Shown: piece by piece, positions 7,766 through 15,316 of the stretch
Position numbering within the stretch: position 1 is the stretch's first letter
Layout: each line of letters starts with the position of its first letter
Assembly: GCA_036381495.1 (NCBI GenBank)
Contig: DASVCS010000090.1
Span: forward strand, 1 to 30,881
DNA length: 30,881 nucleotides
Origin: DASVCS01 sp036381495
GTDB lineage: Bacteria > Gemmatimonadota > Gemmatimonadetes > Longimicrobiales > RSA9
Direction of reading: 5' to 3'
Translations under genes and position numbers: made by a program
Notes under the pieces: generated by a model
The model's input: the letters and a program-made list of their open reading frames with translations, nothing else
Database searches by the model: none
Told to the model about the DNA's origin: nothing

Positions 7766-8749
7766 TCAACCTTCACCTGTGGAACCGGCGGATCCCTGCT
7801 CGGCTCGTTCCGCGGACCCGTTACCCCGGGGGCGCCCCCGGGTTCGCCGCCGCCCTCCGCGACGGCCGCCTCTGCGTGTGCGCGGCCGTTCCGCGCCGGC
7901 CTCCGAGGTCGCGGCCGCGGCGGCCGGCTGCCTCCGGCGCGGCCTCCGCGGCCGCTCGTCCCGCTCTTCCCCGCCGGCGCCTGTCGCCGGGCCGCCGCCG
8001 GCCTCGTCCGCCGTGGCATGTCCGGCGCCGTTCGCGCGCAGGAACCGGACGAACTCCCGTCCAGTCTCGAGGGGCCGGAAGCGTGTGGCGCGGCGGCGGC
8101 GGTGATAGCGGACCGGGACGGGCGCCTCATCGACACGACGCGCGTACGGGAGCACGGCGCGTAGCAGGCCGGCATTCGCGAACCAGCCGTCCCATTCGAG
8201 GAGGGGGCGGCCGTCGCGCGCCTGGAAGACCTTGCGGAGGATGATGATGCGGTAGGCGCGGAAGCCGGAGAGCGGATCCGTGACCTCGGCGGGCCAGTGC
8301 GCGCGCCGGAGCAGGAGGCCGAAGGCCGTGCGAGCCCAGCGGACGGTGCGGGGCGCGTCGTCGCGTGCGAGCCGGATGGCGCCGGTCACGACGTCGGCGC
8401 CGCCCTCGATGCGCTTGACGAGTGTGGGGATCTCGTCGGGCTCTTCCGTGAAGTCCGCCTGGAGCGTGACGGCGATGTCGCGCTTGGGGTAGTTGGATCG
8501 GCGCGCGGCTTCGCGGAGCATCAGTTCGAGCGAGGCGGCGTAGCCGATGCGGCGCTCGTTGCGGTGGACGGTCAGCGGCAGGATGCGCGTGTACGGCTGG
8601 AGGATCTCGGGGGTGGCATCGGTCGAGGCGTCGTCGGTGACGAGGATCTGGTAGTCCCGCGGAAAATCCGCCATGACCTGGCGGATCTTCCAGAGCAGGA
8701 CGCCGACGGTCCGCTCCTCGTTGTAAGTCGGGATACAGATGTAAATCAA
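7766..8749 (-). CDS. Family 2 glycosyltransferase with Arg-rich C-terminal tail
   Basis: This is a 327-residue GT-A fold glycosyltransferase. Residues 1-238 match polyprenyl-phosphate sugar transferases and related GT2 enzymes. They carry IYICIPTYNEERTVGVLL at the nucleotide site, DDAS at 39-42, QADF at 97-100 where the family usually has a DxD, and TDPLSGFRAYR at about 156. Residues about 239-327 are low complexity, rich in Arg, Gly and Ala (RRGGRRGGRRRTRGRPRG) and probably disordered, which is unusual for the family. The start is TTG at 8749, with GGAG 5 nt upstream and the domain beginning at once. No ATG or GTG gives a better start. The donor and acceptor are unknown. Its place between the acyltransferase and DUF3108 genes points to envelope glycolipid work. 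Confidence 0.85.
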   Translation of the reverse strand: MIYICIPTYNEERTVGVLLWKIRQVMADFPRDYQILVTDDASTDATPEILQPYTRILPLTVHRNERRIGYAASLELMLREAARRSNYPKRDIAVTLQADFTEEPDEIPTLVKRIEGGADVVTGAIRLARDDAPRTVRWARTAFGLLLRRAHWPAEVTDPLSGFRAYRIIILRKVFQARDGRPLLEWDGWFANAGLLRAVLPYARRVDEAPVPVRYHRRRRATRFRPLETGREFVRFLRANGAGHATADEAGGGPATGAGGEERDERPRRPRRRQPAAAAATSEAGAERPRTRRGGRRGGRRRTRGRPRGNGSAERAEQGSAGSTGEG

Positions 8750-8777
8750 GGTCGCTCCGGCGGTTCCGAATCGTTCC

Positions 8778-9734
8778 TCAGCGCCTCCGCGGCTCGTCCG
8801 CGTCCGGGGAGGTTATACCGGGCGCTCCGATCGCCTGTTCCTCGCGGGGCCGGGTCTTCCACCGTCGATGATGCCAGAAGTACTGTCCGGGCGCGGCGCG
8901 GATCGCGGTTTCCAGCCGGTGCGTGAATGCGGCGGTGATCCGGTCGACGACGTCTTCGAGCGGGCCGTCGCGGTCCACGGTGATCTCTTCGAGGCGGATG
9001 TGGTAGCGTCCGTCCGGCTGTCGCGGCGCGGTCCCGAGGAAGACGGCGGCGCCCGTGCGCAGGGCGAGGAGCGCCGGCCCTCTGTGGGTCGAGGCGGAGC
9101 GTCCGAAGAAGGGGACGAACGCGCCGGCGCGCCGGGCGTCCTGGTCGGCGACGAAGGCGAGGACGCGGCCGCGGCGGAGTGCGCGCAGGCCGAGCCGGGT
9201 CGCGTCGCGCCGTTCGATGACGCGCATTCCCAGTCGCTCGCGCGCCTGGACGATCCGACGATCGAAGAGCGGGTTGGACTGGCGCTGTGCCACCACGTCG
9301 ATCGGCACGCCGCGGGCGGCGAGTGCTGCGCCGCCCAGTTCCCAGTTGCCGAGGTGGCCGGTGACGAGGACGAGGCCGCGCCCGCGCCCGAGCGCGGCCT
9401 GGAAGGCGTCGAGTCCGTCCACCTCGGTGCACGCGATGACGGCGGCGCGATCGAGCGAGGACAGTCGGAGCAGTGCCATGGCCTCGCGCCCCAGGTGCGC
9501 GTAGGCGGCGGCCGCGGTCGCACGGATCCAGCGTTCGGGTTTTTCGGGGAACGCCAGCCGCAGGTGTCGCTCGACGTCGTGCCGCCGGATCCCGAGCGGC
9601 CGGTACGCGATGCGTCCGAGCAGAGCGCCGAAGCGGCCGGCGGCATCGCCCGGGAGGCGGCCCAACAGCGCGGCGCAGCGGACGGCGAGGTCTTCGATCC
9701 GGTGCGCCACCGTGGGGCGGCGTTCCGTGCTCAT
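8778..9734 (-). CDS. LpxL/HtrB-like lysophospholipid / lipid A acyltransferase
   Basis: This is a 318-residue acyltransferase of the LpxL/LpxM/HtrB family, which adds secondary acyl chains to lipid A precursors or related lipids at the inner membrane. The catalytic HX4E motif is H127-LGNW-E132 within LVTGHLGNWELGGAALAARG. VAQRQSNPLFDRRI, FVADQDARRAGAFVPFFGR and PALLALRTGAAVFLG match the conserved blocks that follow. The usual N-terminal membrane anchor is weak here (VRCAALLGRLPGDAAGRFGA). The ATG at 9734 has GGGAG close upstream. The stop lies 28 nt before the GT2 start, and the gene begins 10 nt after the methyltransferase-like gene, which fits one operon. The exact acyl substrate cannot be read from the sequence. 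Confidence 0.88.
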   Translation of the reverse strand: MSTERRPTVAHRIEDLAVRCAALLGRLPGDAAGRFGALLGRIAYRPLGIRRHDVERHLRLAFPEKPERWIRATAAAAYAHLGREAMALLRLSSLDRAAVIACTEVDGLDAFQAALGRGRGLVLVTGHLGNWELGGAALAARGVPIDVVAQRQSNPLFDRRIVQARERLGMRVIERRDATRLGLRALRRGRVLAFVADQDARRAGAFVPFFGRSASTHRGPALLALRTGAAVFLGTAPRQPDGRYHIRLEEITVDRDGPLEDVVDRITAAFTHRLETAIRAAPGQYFWHHRRWKTRPREEQAIGAPGITSPDADEPRRR

Positions 9735-9744
9735 CGGCTCCCGC

Positions 9745-10284
9745 TCAGACCCATGCCAATTTTACGGCCAACAGCAGGAATCCGACGAGGACGCCCAGCG
9801 CCAACTGGTACTCGCGGTGCCCGAAGTAGCGCCGGAGCAGGAACTGTGTGGGATGCGGCTCCGCCGGCCGGTACGCCCGCAACTGCGGGAAGAAGATCGG
9901 TACGTGCGCGACGTATTCGCGGAACCGGTCACCGAAGAGGCGTTCGAGCTCGCGCTCCTCGGCGCGCATGGTCGGGCCGTAGACGACGGCGAAGCAGGCC
10001 AGGAAGAGGACGACGAGGAGGATCGATCCGCCGGCCGTCGCCAACCCGAGCCCGACGAAGAACGATCCCAGGTAGAGCGGGTTCCGTGTGTACGCGTACG
10101 GGCCGCCCGTCGTGAGGACCTGTTTCTTGCGGATCGTCCCCGATGCCCACGCGCGGAGCAGGCCGCCGATGATGGCGAGCGCTGCGCCGATGCCGATCAG
10201 CTTGGGCGTCGGGTGCGCCACGAGGAGGAACACGGGGGCGAGCCCCCAGGCGGCCTTGAGCCGGACACGACGCAGAAGGCTCAT
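9745..10284 (-). CDS. Isoprenylcysteine carboxyl methyltransferase-like membrane protein
   Basis: This is a 179-residue integral membrane protein of the ICMT/PEMT-like methyltransferase group, with four to five hydrophobic spans. The hallmark is GGPYAYTRNPLYLGSFFVGL, the RNPxY region that binds S-adenosylmethionine, followed by the MRAEERELERLFGDRFREYV block. Bacterial members act on unknown lipids or isoprenoids, since prenylated proteins are absent. The ATG at 10284 is chosen because the open frame upstream of it (to 10428) is not membrane-like and the domain begins with MSLLRRVRLKAAWGLAPVFL. It lies between the MsbA-like exporter and the acyltransferase, so a lipid substrate is likely (inference). 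Confidence 0.82.
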   Translation of the reverse strand: MSLLRRVRLKAAWGLAPVFLLVAHPTPKLIGIGAALAIIGGLLRAWASGTIRKKQVLTTGGPYAYTRNPLYLGSFFVGLGLATAGGSILLVVLFLACFAVVYGPTMRAEERELERLFGDRFREYVAHVPIFFPQLRAYRPAEPHPTQFLLRRYFGHREYQLALGVLVGFLLLAVKLAWV

Positions 10285-10381
10285 GGATCGTTTCGGTGCG
10301 TGGAAGGTTCCGGACCGGGCCACGGGTCCGCCGTGGATTCCGGTCCGCGGCGCCGTGCCGGCCGGCACCGGAGCCCGGACC

Positions 10382-12247
10382 TCACCGGTCCCCTGTCGAT
10401 GCCGCGACGCGCTCCGCGTCTGCCGCATCCGTCGTGAGTTCCTGCCCGAATTGGAGATCGTAGAGGCGGCGGTAGATGCCGCGGCGCTCCATCAGTTCGT
10501 CGTGTGTACCCTGTTCGGCAATGCGGCCGTCGTGCAGTACGAGGATCCGGTCCGCGCGGCGGATGGTCGAGAGCCGGTGCGCGATCACGAAGACGGTCCG
10601 CCCGACGAGCAGTTCCTCCATCGCGCGCTGCACCAGGCGTTCGGACTCCGTATCCAGCGCACTCGTCGCCTCATCGAAGATCAGGATCGCCGGATCGCGG
10701 AGCATCGCGCGCGCGATCGCGATCCGCTGCCGCTGTCCCCCCGACAGCCGCGTGCCTCTCTCGCCCAGCAGGGTGTCGTAGCCCTCGGGCAATCCGATGA
10801 TGAACTCGTGCGCGTGTGCCGCGCGCGCGGCGCGCTCGACCGCCTCATCCGAGACGGAATCCAGCCCGTAGGCGATGTTGGCGCGTACCGTGTCGTGGAA
10901 GAGCACGGTCTCCTGCGTCACGATCCCCAGCCGCGAACGGAACGAGGCGATGTTGTAGTCCCGCAGGTCGATCCCATCGACCAGGATCCGGCCGGCGGTC
11001 GGGTCGTAGAAGCGGGCGACAAGGTCGACGAGCGTGGTCTTCCCGGCGCCGCTCGGACCGACCAGCGCCACCACGTCGCCCGCCGCGGCTTCGAGCGTGA
11101 TGCCCCGGAGCACGGGGCGATCCGGCGTGTAGGCGAAGCTCACGGCTTCGAAGCGGATCGACTCGCTCACGCCCGTGAAGCGCCGCGCGCCCTTGCGGTC
11201 GTGGATCTCGATCGGCGCATCGAGGAACTCGAAGACGCGCTCCGCGCCGACCAGCCCGGGCTGGACCACGGACGGGAACTTCGACACCCACTTGAGCGGC
11301 TGGTAGAGCCGGAGCGCGATCCCCAGGAACGTGATGAACGTCGTGGCATCGAGCGTCTGCTCGACCAGGACCATCCGGCTGCCGTACCAGAGGAGCAGGA
11401 CGGTGCCGATCGCGCCCATCATCTCGTTCATCGGGCTGACCAGCGCGCGCAGCCGTTCCGTGCGCACGAACGACTTGAAGTAGATCCAGGTGAGCCGCCG
11501 GAACCGGTCACGCTCGAAGCCCTCGGCCGCCGCGGCCTTGACCACGCGGATCCCGCTCACCGTCTCTTGCAGATGCGACGAGACCTCGCCCCCGAGGTCG
11601 AGCACGCGCCGGTCGCCGCGGCGCAGCCGCTTCCGGATCCGCGCCCAGATGCCGAACATCCCCGGCACGATCACGAGCGAGATGACCGTCAGTTCGAACG
11701 AGATCGTGATGAGCACGGCCACGGACGCGATGATCTGGAAGACCGAAGTCGCGAACTGCGACGCGTTCTTCGTGACCAGCGACCGGAGCTGGTCCACGTC
11801 CGATGTCAGGCGCGTGATGATCTGGCCGACCTTGGTACTGCCGAAGAAGCGCAGATCGAGATCGAGCAGGTGGTCGTAGACCTGAACCCGCAGGTCCCGC
11901 GTGACCGCCTGCTCGAGGCGCACGACCAGGTACTGTCGCAGGAAGTCGCAGACGTTCTTGAGGAGGAAGACCCCGAGGATGAACAGGTTGATGCCGATCA
12001 GCAGATCCGCCGGGGGCGCATCCGCCGGGACGACCCACCCGAGAGTGTGATCCAGCACCCACTGGATCTTCGGTTCGTCGCCCCCCACTTCGAGCGGCGC
12101 CTCTCCGAAGAGGAGCTTCAGGAAGGGGATCAGCATCAGCAGGCTGAACGCGTCCAGCGCGGCGAAGGCCACCATCGCGAGCGCCGCGGCGACGAGCACG
12201 CCGCTGTAGGGCGCCAGGTACCGGAGGATGCGGCGGTAGAGCGACAT
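10382..12247 (-). CDS. MsbA-like ABC exporter (fused permease and ATPase)
   Basis: This is a 621-residue half-transporter that works as a homodimer. Residues about 15-320 hold six transmembrane spans of the type I exporter fold. Residues about 360-600 are the ATPase: Walker A GPSGAGKTT at 397-405, Q-loop in GIVTQETVLF, signature LSGGQRQ at 501-507, Walker B ILIFDE at 521-526 and switch His557 in VIAHRLSTI. All catalytic residues are present. The closest functional model is MsbA, which flips lipid A-core across the inner membrane. The neighbouring acyltransferase, kinase and GT9 genes support a lipid or LPS cargo, but family members also export other lipids and peptides. No good Shine-Dalgarno sequence precedes the ATG at 12247. 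It starts 105 nt after porX. Confidence 0.92.
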   Translation of the reverse strand: MSLYRRILRYLAPYSGVLVAAALAMVAFAALDAFSLLMLIPFLKLLFGEAPLEVGGDEPKIQWVLDHTLGWVVPADAPPADLLIGINLFILGVFLLKNVCDFLRQYLVVRLEQAVTRDLRVQVYDHLLDLDLRFFGSTKVGQIITRLTSDVDQLRSLVTKNASQFATSVFQIIASVAVLITISFELTVISLVIVPGMFGIWARIRKRLRRGDRRVLDLGGEVSSHLQETVSGIRVVKAAAAEGFERDRFRRLTWIYFKSFVRTERLRALVSPMNEMMGAIGTVLLLWYGSRMVLVEQTLDATTFITFLGIALRLYQPLKWVSKFPSVVQPGLVGAERVFEFLDAPIEIHDRKGARRFTGVSESIRFEAVSFAYTPDRPVLRGITLEAAAGDVVALVGPSGAGKTTLVDLVARFYDPTAGRILVDGIDLRDYNIASFRSRLGIVTQETVLFHDTVRANIAYGLDSVSDEAVERAARAAHAHEFIIGLPEGYDTLLGERGTRLSGGQRQRIAIARAMLRDPAILIFDEATSALDTESERLVQRAMEELLVGRTVFVIAHRLSTIRRADRILVLHDGRIAEQGTHDELMERRGIYRRLYDLQFGQELTTDAADAERVAASTGDR

Positions 12248-12352
12248 GGCGCCGTCAGCGACCGGTGTGTCGGGCCCTGCCGGGCGATGCGGCGGCCGCC
12301 CGACGCGCCGCCGGCGGATGCGCGTCCATCACCGCGCGGGATGCCGGCCGAC

Positions 12353-13927
12353 TCATGACCGGGCCGACCGGGGCGTCAGCACCGCGACCGGCAGGATCAT
12401 CTCCTCCGGGCTCACGCCGCCGTGCAGGAAGGAGCCGCGATAGCGCGCCTGGTATTCGCGCAGTTTGGTCGGGTAGACGAAGAAACGGTCTTCGAGCGCC
12501 AGCAGGTAGTTCGTCGACAACGGCCCCGGCGGGAAACGGAGCACGCGCTCATCATTGATCGCGAAGACGGCCGACGGCTCCTCGGCGCGCAGGTCCTGCC
12601 CGAACTTGTAACGCAGGTTGCTGGTCGCATCCCGGCGGGCGAACACGGTGACCGGGCGGTCGCACAGGATCGAGCCGTGATCCGAAGTGACCACCACCGT
12701 GACGCCCTGGGCCGCGGCCTCACGCAGCACACGCAGCGCGGCGGAGCGTTCGAACCACTGCACGGTCAGCGCGCGCAGCGCGGGCACGTCGCGCGCCACC
12801 TCGCGCAGCACCGCGGATTCGCTGCGGCCGTGCGTCATCAGATCCACGAAGTTGAAGACCATCGCCACCACGCCGCCACTCTGCAACGCGTTCCGGATGC
12901 GGCCGACGCGCTCGTCGGCATCGGCTTCCGAGAACACCTTCTCGTAGCGCACCGGGATGGCGCGGCCGCTGAGCCGTTCGAGCTGTTCGCGCAGCAACGT
13001 GTCCTCGAACGCGTTCCGGCTCCCCTCGTCCCGCTTCCACCAGCTCGGGCGCCGCCGCGCGATGTCGTCCGGAAAGAGCCCGCTGAACAGCGCATTGCGC
13101 GCGTACGGCGTCGCCGTCGGCAGGATGCTGGCGTACAATTCCTCGGAGAGATGGAAGTACGGCAACAGCAGCGGCAGCAGCGCGCGCCACTGATCCAGCC
13201 GCAGGCAATCGATGATCATGAACAGCAGCGCGCCCTCGTCGAGCCGGGGCACGAGGAAGCGCGCGACCACGTCGGTCGACAACGGCGGCCGGTCGGCTGC
13301 CGAGGCGGCGCGCGCGGTCCAGCCGGCGTACGAGCGCACGACGTAGGCCCCGAATTCGCGCCGCACATCCCCGAGCAGCGCATCCACCGTGTCGGCCAGG
13401 CCGTGCTCGCGCGCGCCGTGCAGCCGCAGATGCCACTCGGTCAGCTCCGAGTAGAGCGCGAAGTACGCCCGCCAGTCGGCGGCCTCGTCGCGCAGACGCG
13501 CGAGCACGGGGAACCGCGCGGCGAAGTCACGCGCCGTCTGCTGTTGCCGGAGCTGCATCCCCTCGAGCAGCCGCGTGACCACCGAGAGCACCTGCCGCGG
13601 ACTCGCGGGCTTGACCAGGTAGTCGTCCACCTGGCGCCCCACCGCCTCGGTGAGAGTGTGGTCCTCCTCCGACTTCGTCACCATCACCACGCGCGCGTAC
13701 GGCCCCTCGCGCCGCAACGTGCCGAGCAGGTCCAGACCGCGCCGCCCCGGCATCTGCTCGTCGAGCAGCACGAGGTCGTACGACTGCCTCTGGATCAACG
13801 CGAGCGCGTCATCGCCGTTCGTCGTCGTGTCGACGTGGTATCCCCGCTGCCGCAGGAAAAGAAGGTGGGGCTCGAAGAGCTCCACCTCGTCGTCGACCCA
13901 CAGGATGCGCTTCGGCGTCGTCTGCAT
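12353..13927 (-). CDS. porX: PorX-type response regulator with PglZ domain
   Basis: This is a 524-residue protein with an N-terminal receiver domain (residues 1-120) and a C-terminal PglZ domain of the alkaline-phosphatase superfamily. In the receiver, the acidic pair is D12-D13, the phospho-acceptor is Asp56 in LLDEQMPG and the conserved Lys is K106 in LVKPAS. In the PglZ part, likely metal-site residues are Asp240 (MIIDCLRLDQW), Thr271 (LPTATPYARNALFSG) and VVTSDHGS. The same architecture defines PorX of Bacteroidota, which with a partner kinase controls type IX secretion and has nuclease-like phosphodiesterase activity. Whether a type IX system exists here cannot be told from this window. 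The ATG at 13927 is chosen over a longer frame because MQTTPKRILWVDDEVELF starts the receiver. It lies inside the envelope-gene run, just downstream of the repeat element. Confidence 0.88.
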   Translation of the reverse strand: MQTTPKRILWVDDEVELFEPHLLFLRQRGYHVDTTTNGDDALALIQRQSYDLVLLDEQMPGRRGLDLLGTLRREGPYARVVMVTKSEEDHTLTEAVGRQVDDYLVKPASPRQVLSVVTRLLEGMQLRQQQTARDFAARFPVLARLRDEAADWRAYFALYSELTEWHLRLHGAREHGLADTVDALLGDVRREFGAYVVRSYAGWTARAASAADRPPLSTDVVARFLVPRLDEGALLFMIIDCLRLDQWRALLPLLLPYFHLSEELYASILPTATPYARNALFSGLFPDDIARRRPSWWKRDEGSRNAFEDTLLREQLERLSGRAIPVRYEKVFSEADADERVGRIRNALQSGGVVAMVFNFVDLMTHGRSESAVLREVARDVPALRALTVQWFERSAALRVLREAAAQGVTVVVTSDHGSILCDRPVTVFARRDATSNLRYKFGQDLRAEEPSAVFAINDERVLRFPPGPLSTNYLLALEDRFFVYPTKLREYQARYRGSFLHGGVSPEEMILPVAVLTPRSARS

Positions 13928-13973
13928 GCTCGCAAAGGTACGCCGGCCCTGGGAGAGCGTCAATTCTATAGAT

Positions 13974-14196
13974 GGGCGCCTGCGGCGCCCGGGCTGGGGT
14001 GCGGTGGTGGGGAGGACGGCCCGAGGGAGGGGCGGGAGCTGGAGGGGAACGGCCGGGAGCGGGAGCGGCGGCTGCGCCGCCTGGAGCGGGAACGTTTACG
14101 TTTACGGGGGGCCGGTGCCTCTGCGGCGCCGACGGGATCGGGTTCGGGATCGGGATCATGGGGCGGCCTTGAGGCCGCGCACGCGCACCCGCACGG
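13974..14196 (+). repeat. Mosaic GC-rich intergenic element, copy 1
   Basis: This fills most of the 317-nt gap between the GT9 gene and porX. Read on the plus strand, it has these blocks in order: a hairpin GGGCGCC-TGC-GGCGCCC (13974-13990), GGGCTGGGG, GGGGAGGACGGCCC (14009-14022) and GCCGGGAGCGGGAGCGG (14052-14068). A small hairpin follows at 14067-14081, then a 26-bp core (14083-14108) containing GGGAACGTTTACGTTTAC. The series ends with GGGATC repeats (from about 14133), a hairpin GCGGCC-TTGA-GGCCGC (14163-14178) and an alternating CG-rich tail (GCGCACGCGC). The core and most blocks recur in the same order at 29029-29230. No open frame here is credible. Confidence 0.75.
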
Positions 14197-14219
14197 AAAA
14201 GGACCAAGGGACCGCCTCA

Positions 14220-14251
14220 CCCAGCCCCAGCCCCAGCCCCAGCCCTAGCCC
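14220..14251 (-). repeat. GGGGCT hexamer tract spanning the GT9 stop codon
   Basis: On the minus strand the sequence reads as successive GGG(G)CT units, with six G-runs of three or four separated by CT, CTA or similar. This fits a G-quadruplex. The TAG stop of the GT9 gene (14245-14247) is formed by one variant unit, CCCTAG on the plus strand instead of CCCCAG. The tract abuts mosaic element copy 1. Confidence 0.7.
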
Positions 14252-15312
14252 GAACCGACGTACTCCCGCACGGCCTTGTCGATCTTCTCGATCACGGCTT
14301 CGACGGTGACCCGACGCATCCCGTCGGGGCGGTACTCGGCGCTGCACGGGTAGTCCTCGCCGGGGGTACGGGCGTAGCCGTCGACGACGAGGTCGCCGTA
14401 CTTGCGGTAGGGGCCGTACCGCTTGGGGTTGGTGTAGCCGTAGAGGCCGACGACGGGGACGTCGAGGGCGCGGGCGATGTGGAGCGGTCCGGTGTCGGGG
14501 CTGACCACGAGGGCGCTGCCGTCGAGGAGCCAGACGAGGCGGCGGAGGTCGTCGCCGAGGGCATCCACGGGTCGTGCGGCGGTGAGGCGCAGGATCTCGT
14601 CGGCCATGCGCCGTTCGGCCGGCGCGGGGCCGCCGACCAGGATGGGGCGGAAGCCGTAATCGGTTTCGAGCGCTTCCAGCAGTCGGGCGTAGCGTTCGGG
14701 CAGCCAGTTCTTCCGGGGCCGGCTGGTCCCCACGACGACGGCGCAGGCCGGGCGGTCGAGCCGTCCGAAGAATTCGCGCTGCGCCGCGCGTTCCGCGTCG
14801 CTCAGCGTGATCCCCCATTCGGGCGGTCCGGGGTCGATCCCGAGCGCTTCGAGGAACTCGAAGTACTGGTCCTGCACGTGCCCGACGGGCCGCGGCGGGA
14901 TGCGGTGCGTGGTGAAGAGCCAGTTCAGGTCCCGGGCGCGGGCGCGGTCGAAGCCGAGCTTGACGTCCGCACGCGCGAGCCCGGTGAGGATGCCGGCCTT
15001 GAGGTAGACCTGTAGCGCGAGGAGCAGGTCGAAACGGCGCCGCCGGAGCGCCCGCGCGGTGGCCAGCGTGGATCGTACCGCCGCGGCGCCGTGCCGCCGC
15101 TGGTAGATGACGAACTCATCCACCGCCGGATGGTTGCGGACCAGACGGTACGCCACCGGCTGGATCACCCACGTCAGCCGCGCCGTCGGGTGCGCGCGCT
15201 TGAGCGCGTTCGCCACGGGGAGGACGTGGACGGCATCGCCGAGCGCGCTCAGCATGACGATCGCGATCTCGCGCGGCGCGGCCGCCCACCGCGGGGTGAC
15301 TGCCGATGACAT
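14245..15312 (-). CDS. GT9 family glycosyltransferase (heptosyltransferase-like)
   Basis: This is a 355-residue GT-B fold enzyme of family 9, the ADP-heptose:LPS heptosyltransferase group, which builds the LPS inner core on the cytoplasmic face. The N-terminal domain has EIAIVMLSALGDAVHVLPVA, with the conserved Asp of the acceptor site, and LTWVIQPVAYRLVRNHPAVD. The C-terminal donor domain has VVVGTSRPRKNWLPERYARL, RPILVGGPAPAERRMADEIL and SPDTGPLHIARALDVPVVGL, the family signature. Two starts are possible: ATG 15312, used here because it lies just after the upstream TGA, and ATG 15324, which overlaps that stop. Coupling to the upstream kinase gene holds in either case. The C-terminus ends inside a GGGGCT repeat tract. 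Confidence 0.88.
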   Translation of the reverse strand: MSSAVTPRWAAAPREIAIVMLSALGDAVHVLPVANALKRAHPTARLTWVIQPVAYRLVRNHPAVDEFVIYQRRHGAAAVRSTLATARALRRRRFDLLLALQVYLKAGILTGLARADVKLGFDRARARDLNWLFTTHRIPPRPVGHVQDQYFEFLEALGIDPGPPEWGITLSDAERAAQREFFGRLDRPACAVVVGTSRPRKNWLPERYARLLEALETDYGFRPILVGGPAPAERRMADEILRLTAARPVDALGDDLRRLVWLLDGSALVVSPDTGPLHIARALDVPVVGLYGYTNPKRYGPYRKYGDLVVDGYARTPGEDYPCSAEYRPDGMRRVTVEAVIEKIDKAVREYVGSG

Positions 15313-15316
15313 CGAC

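Noticed and set aside
10088..12358. 756-codon plus-strand open frame antisense to the ABC exporter
   Set aside because: It mirrors the exporter, whose motifs are complete. The plus-strand product is rich in Arg, Asp, Glu and His with no domain, as expected from the antisense of GC-rich coding sequence.
12422..14248. 608-codon plus-strand frame covering porX and the repeat element
   Set aside because: It is antisense to porX and runs on into low-complexity repeat sequence. It has no ribosome binding site or recognisable domain.
14220..14251. Short tandem repeats as a CRISPR array
   Set aside because: Units are 6 nt with no spacers.
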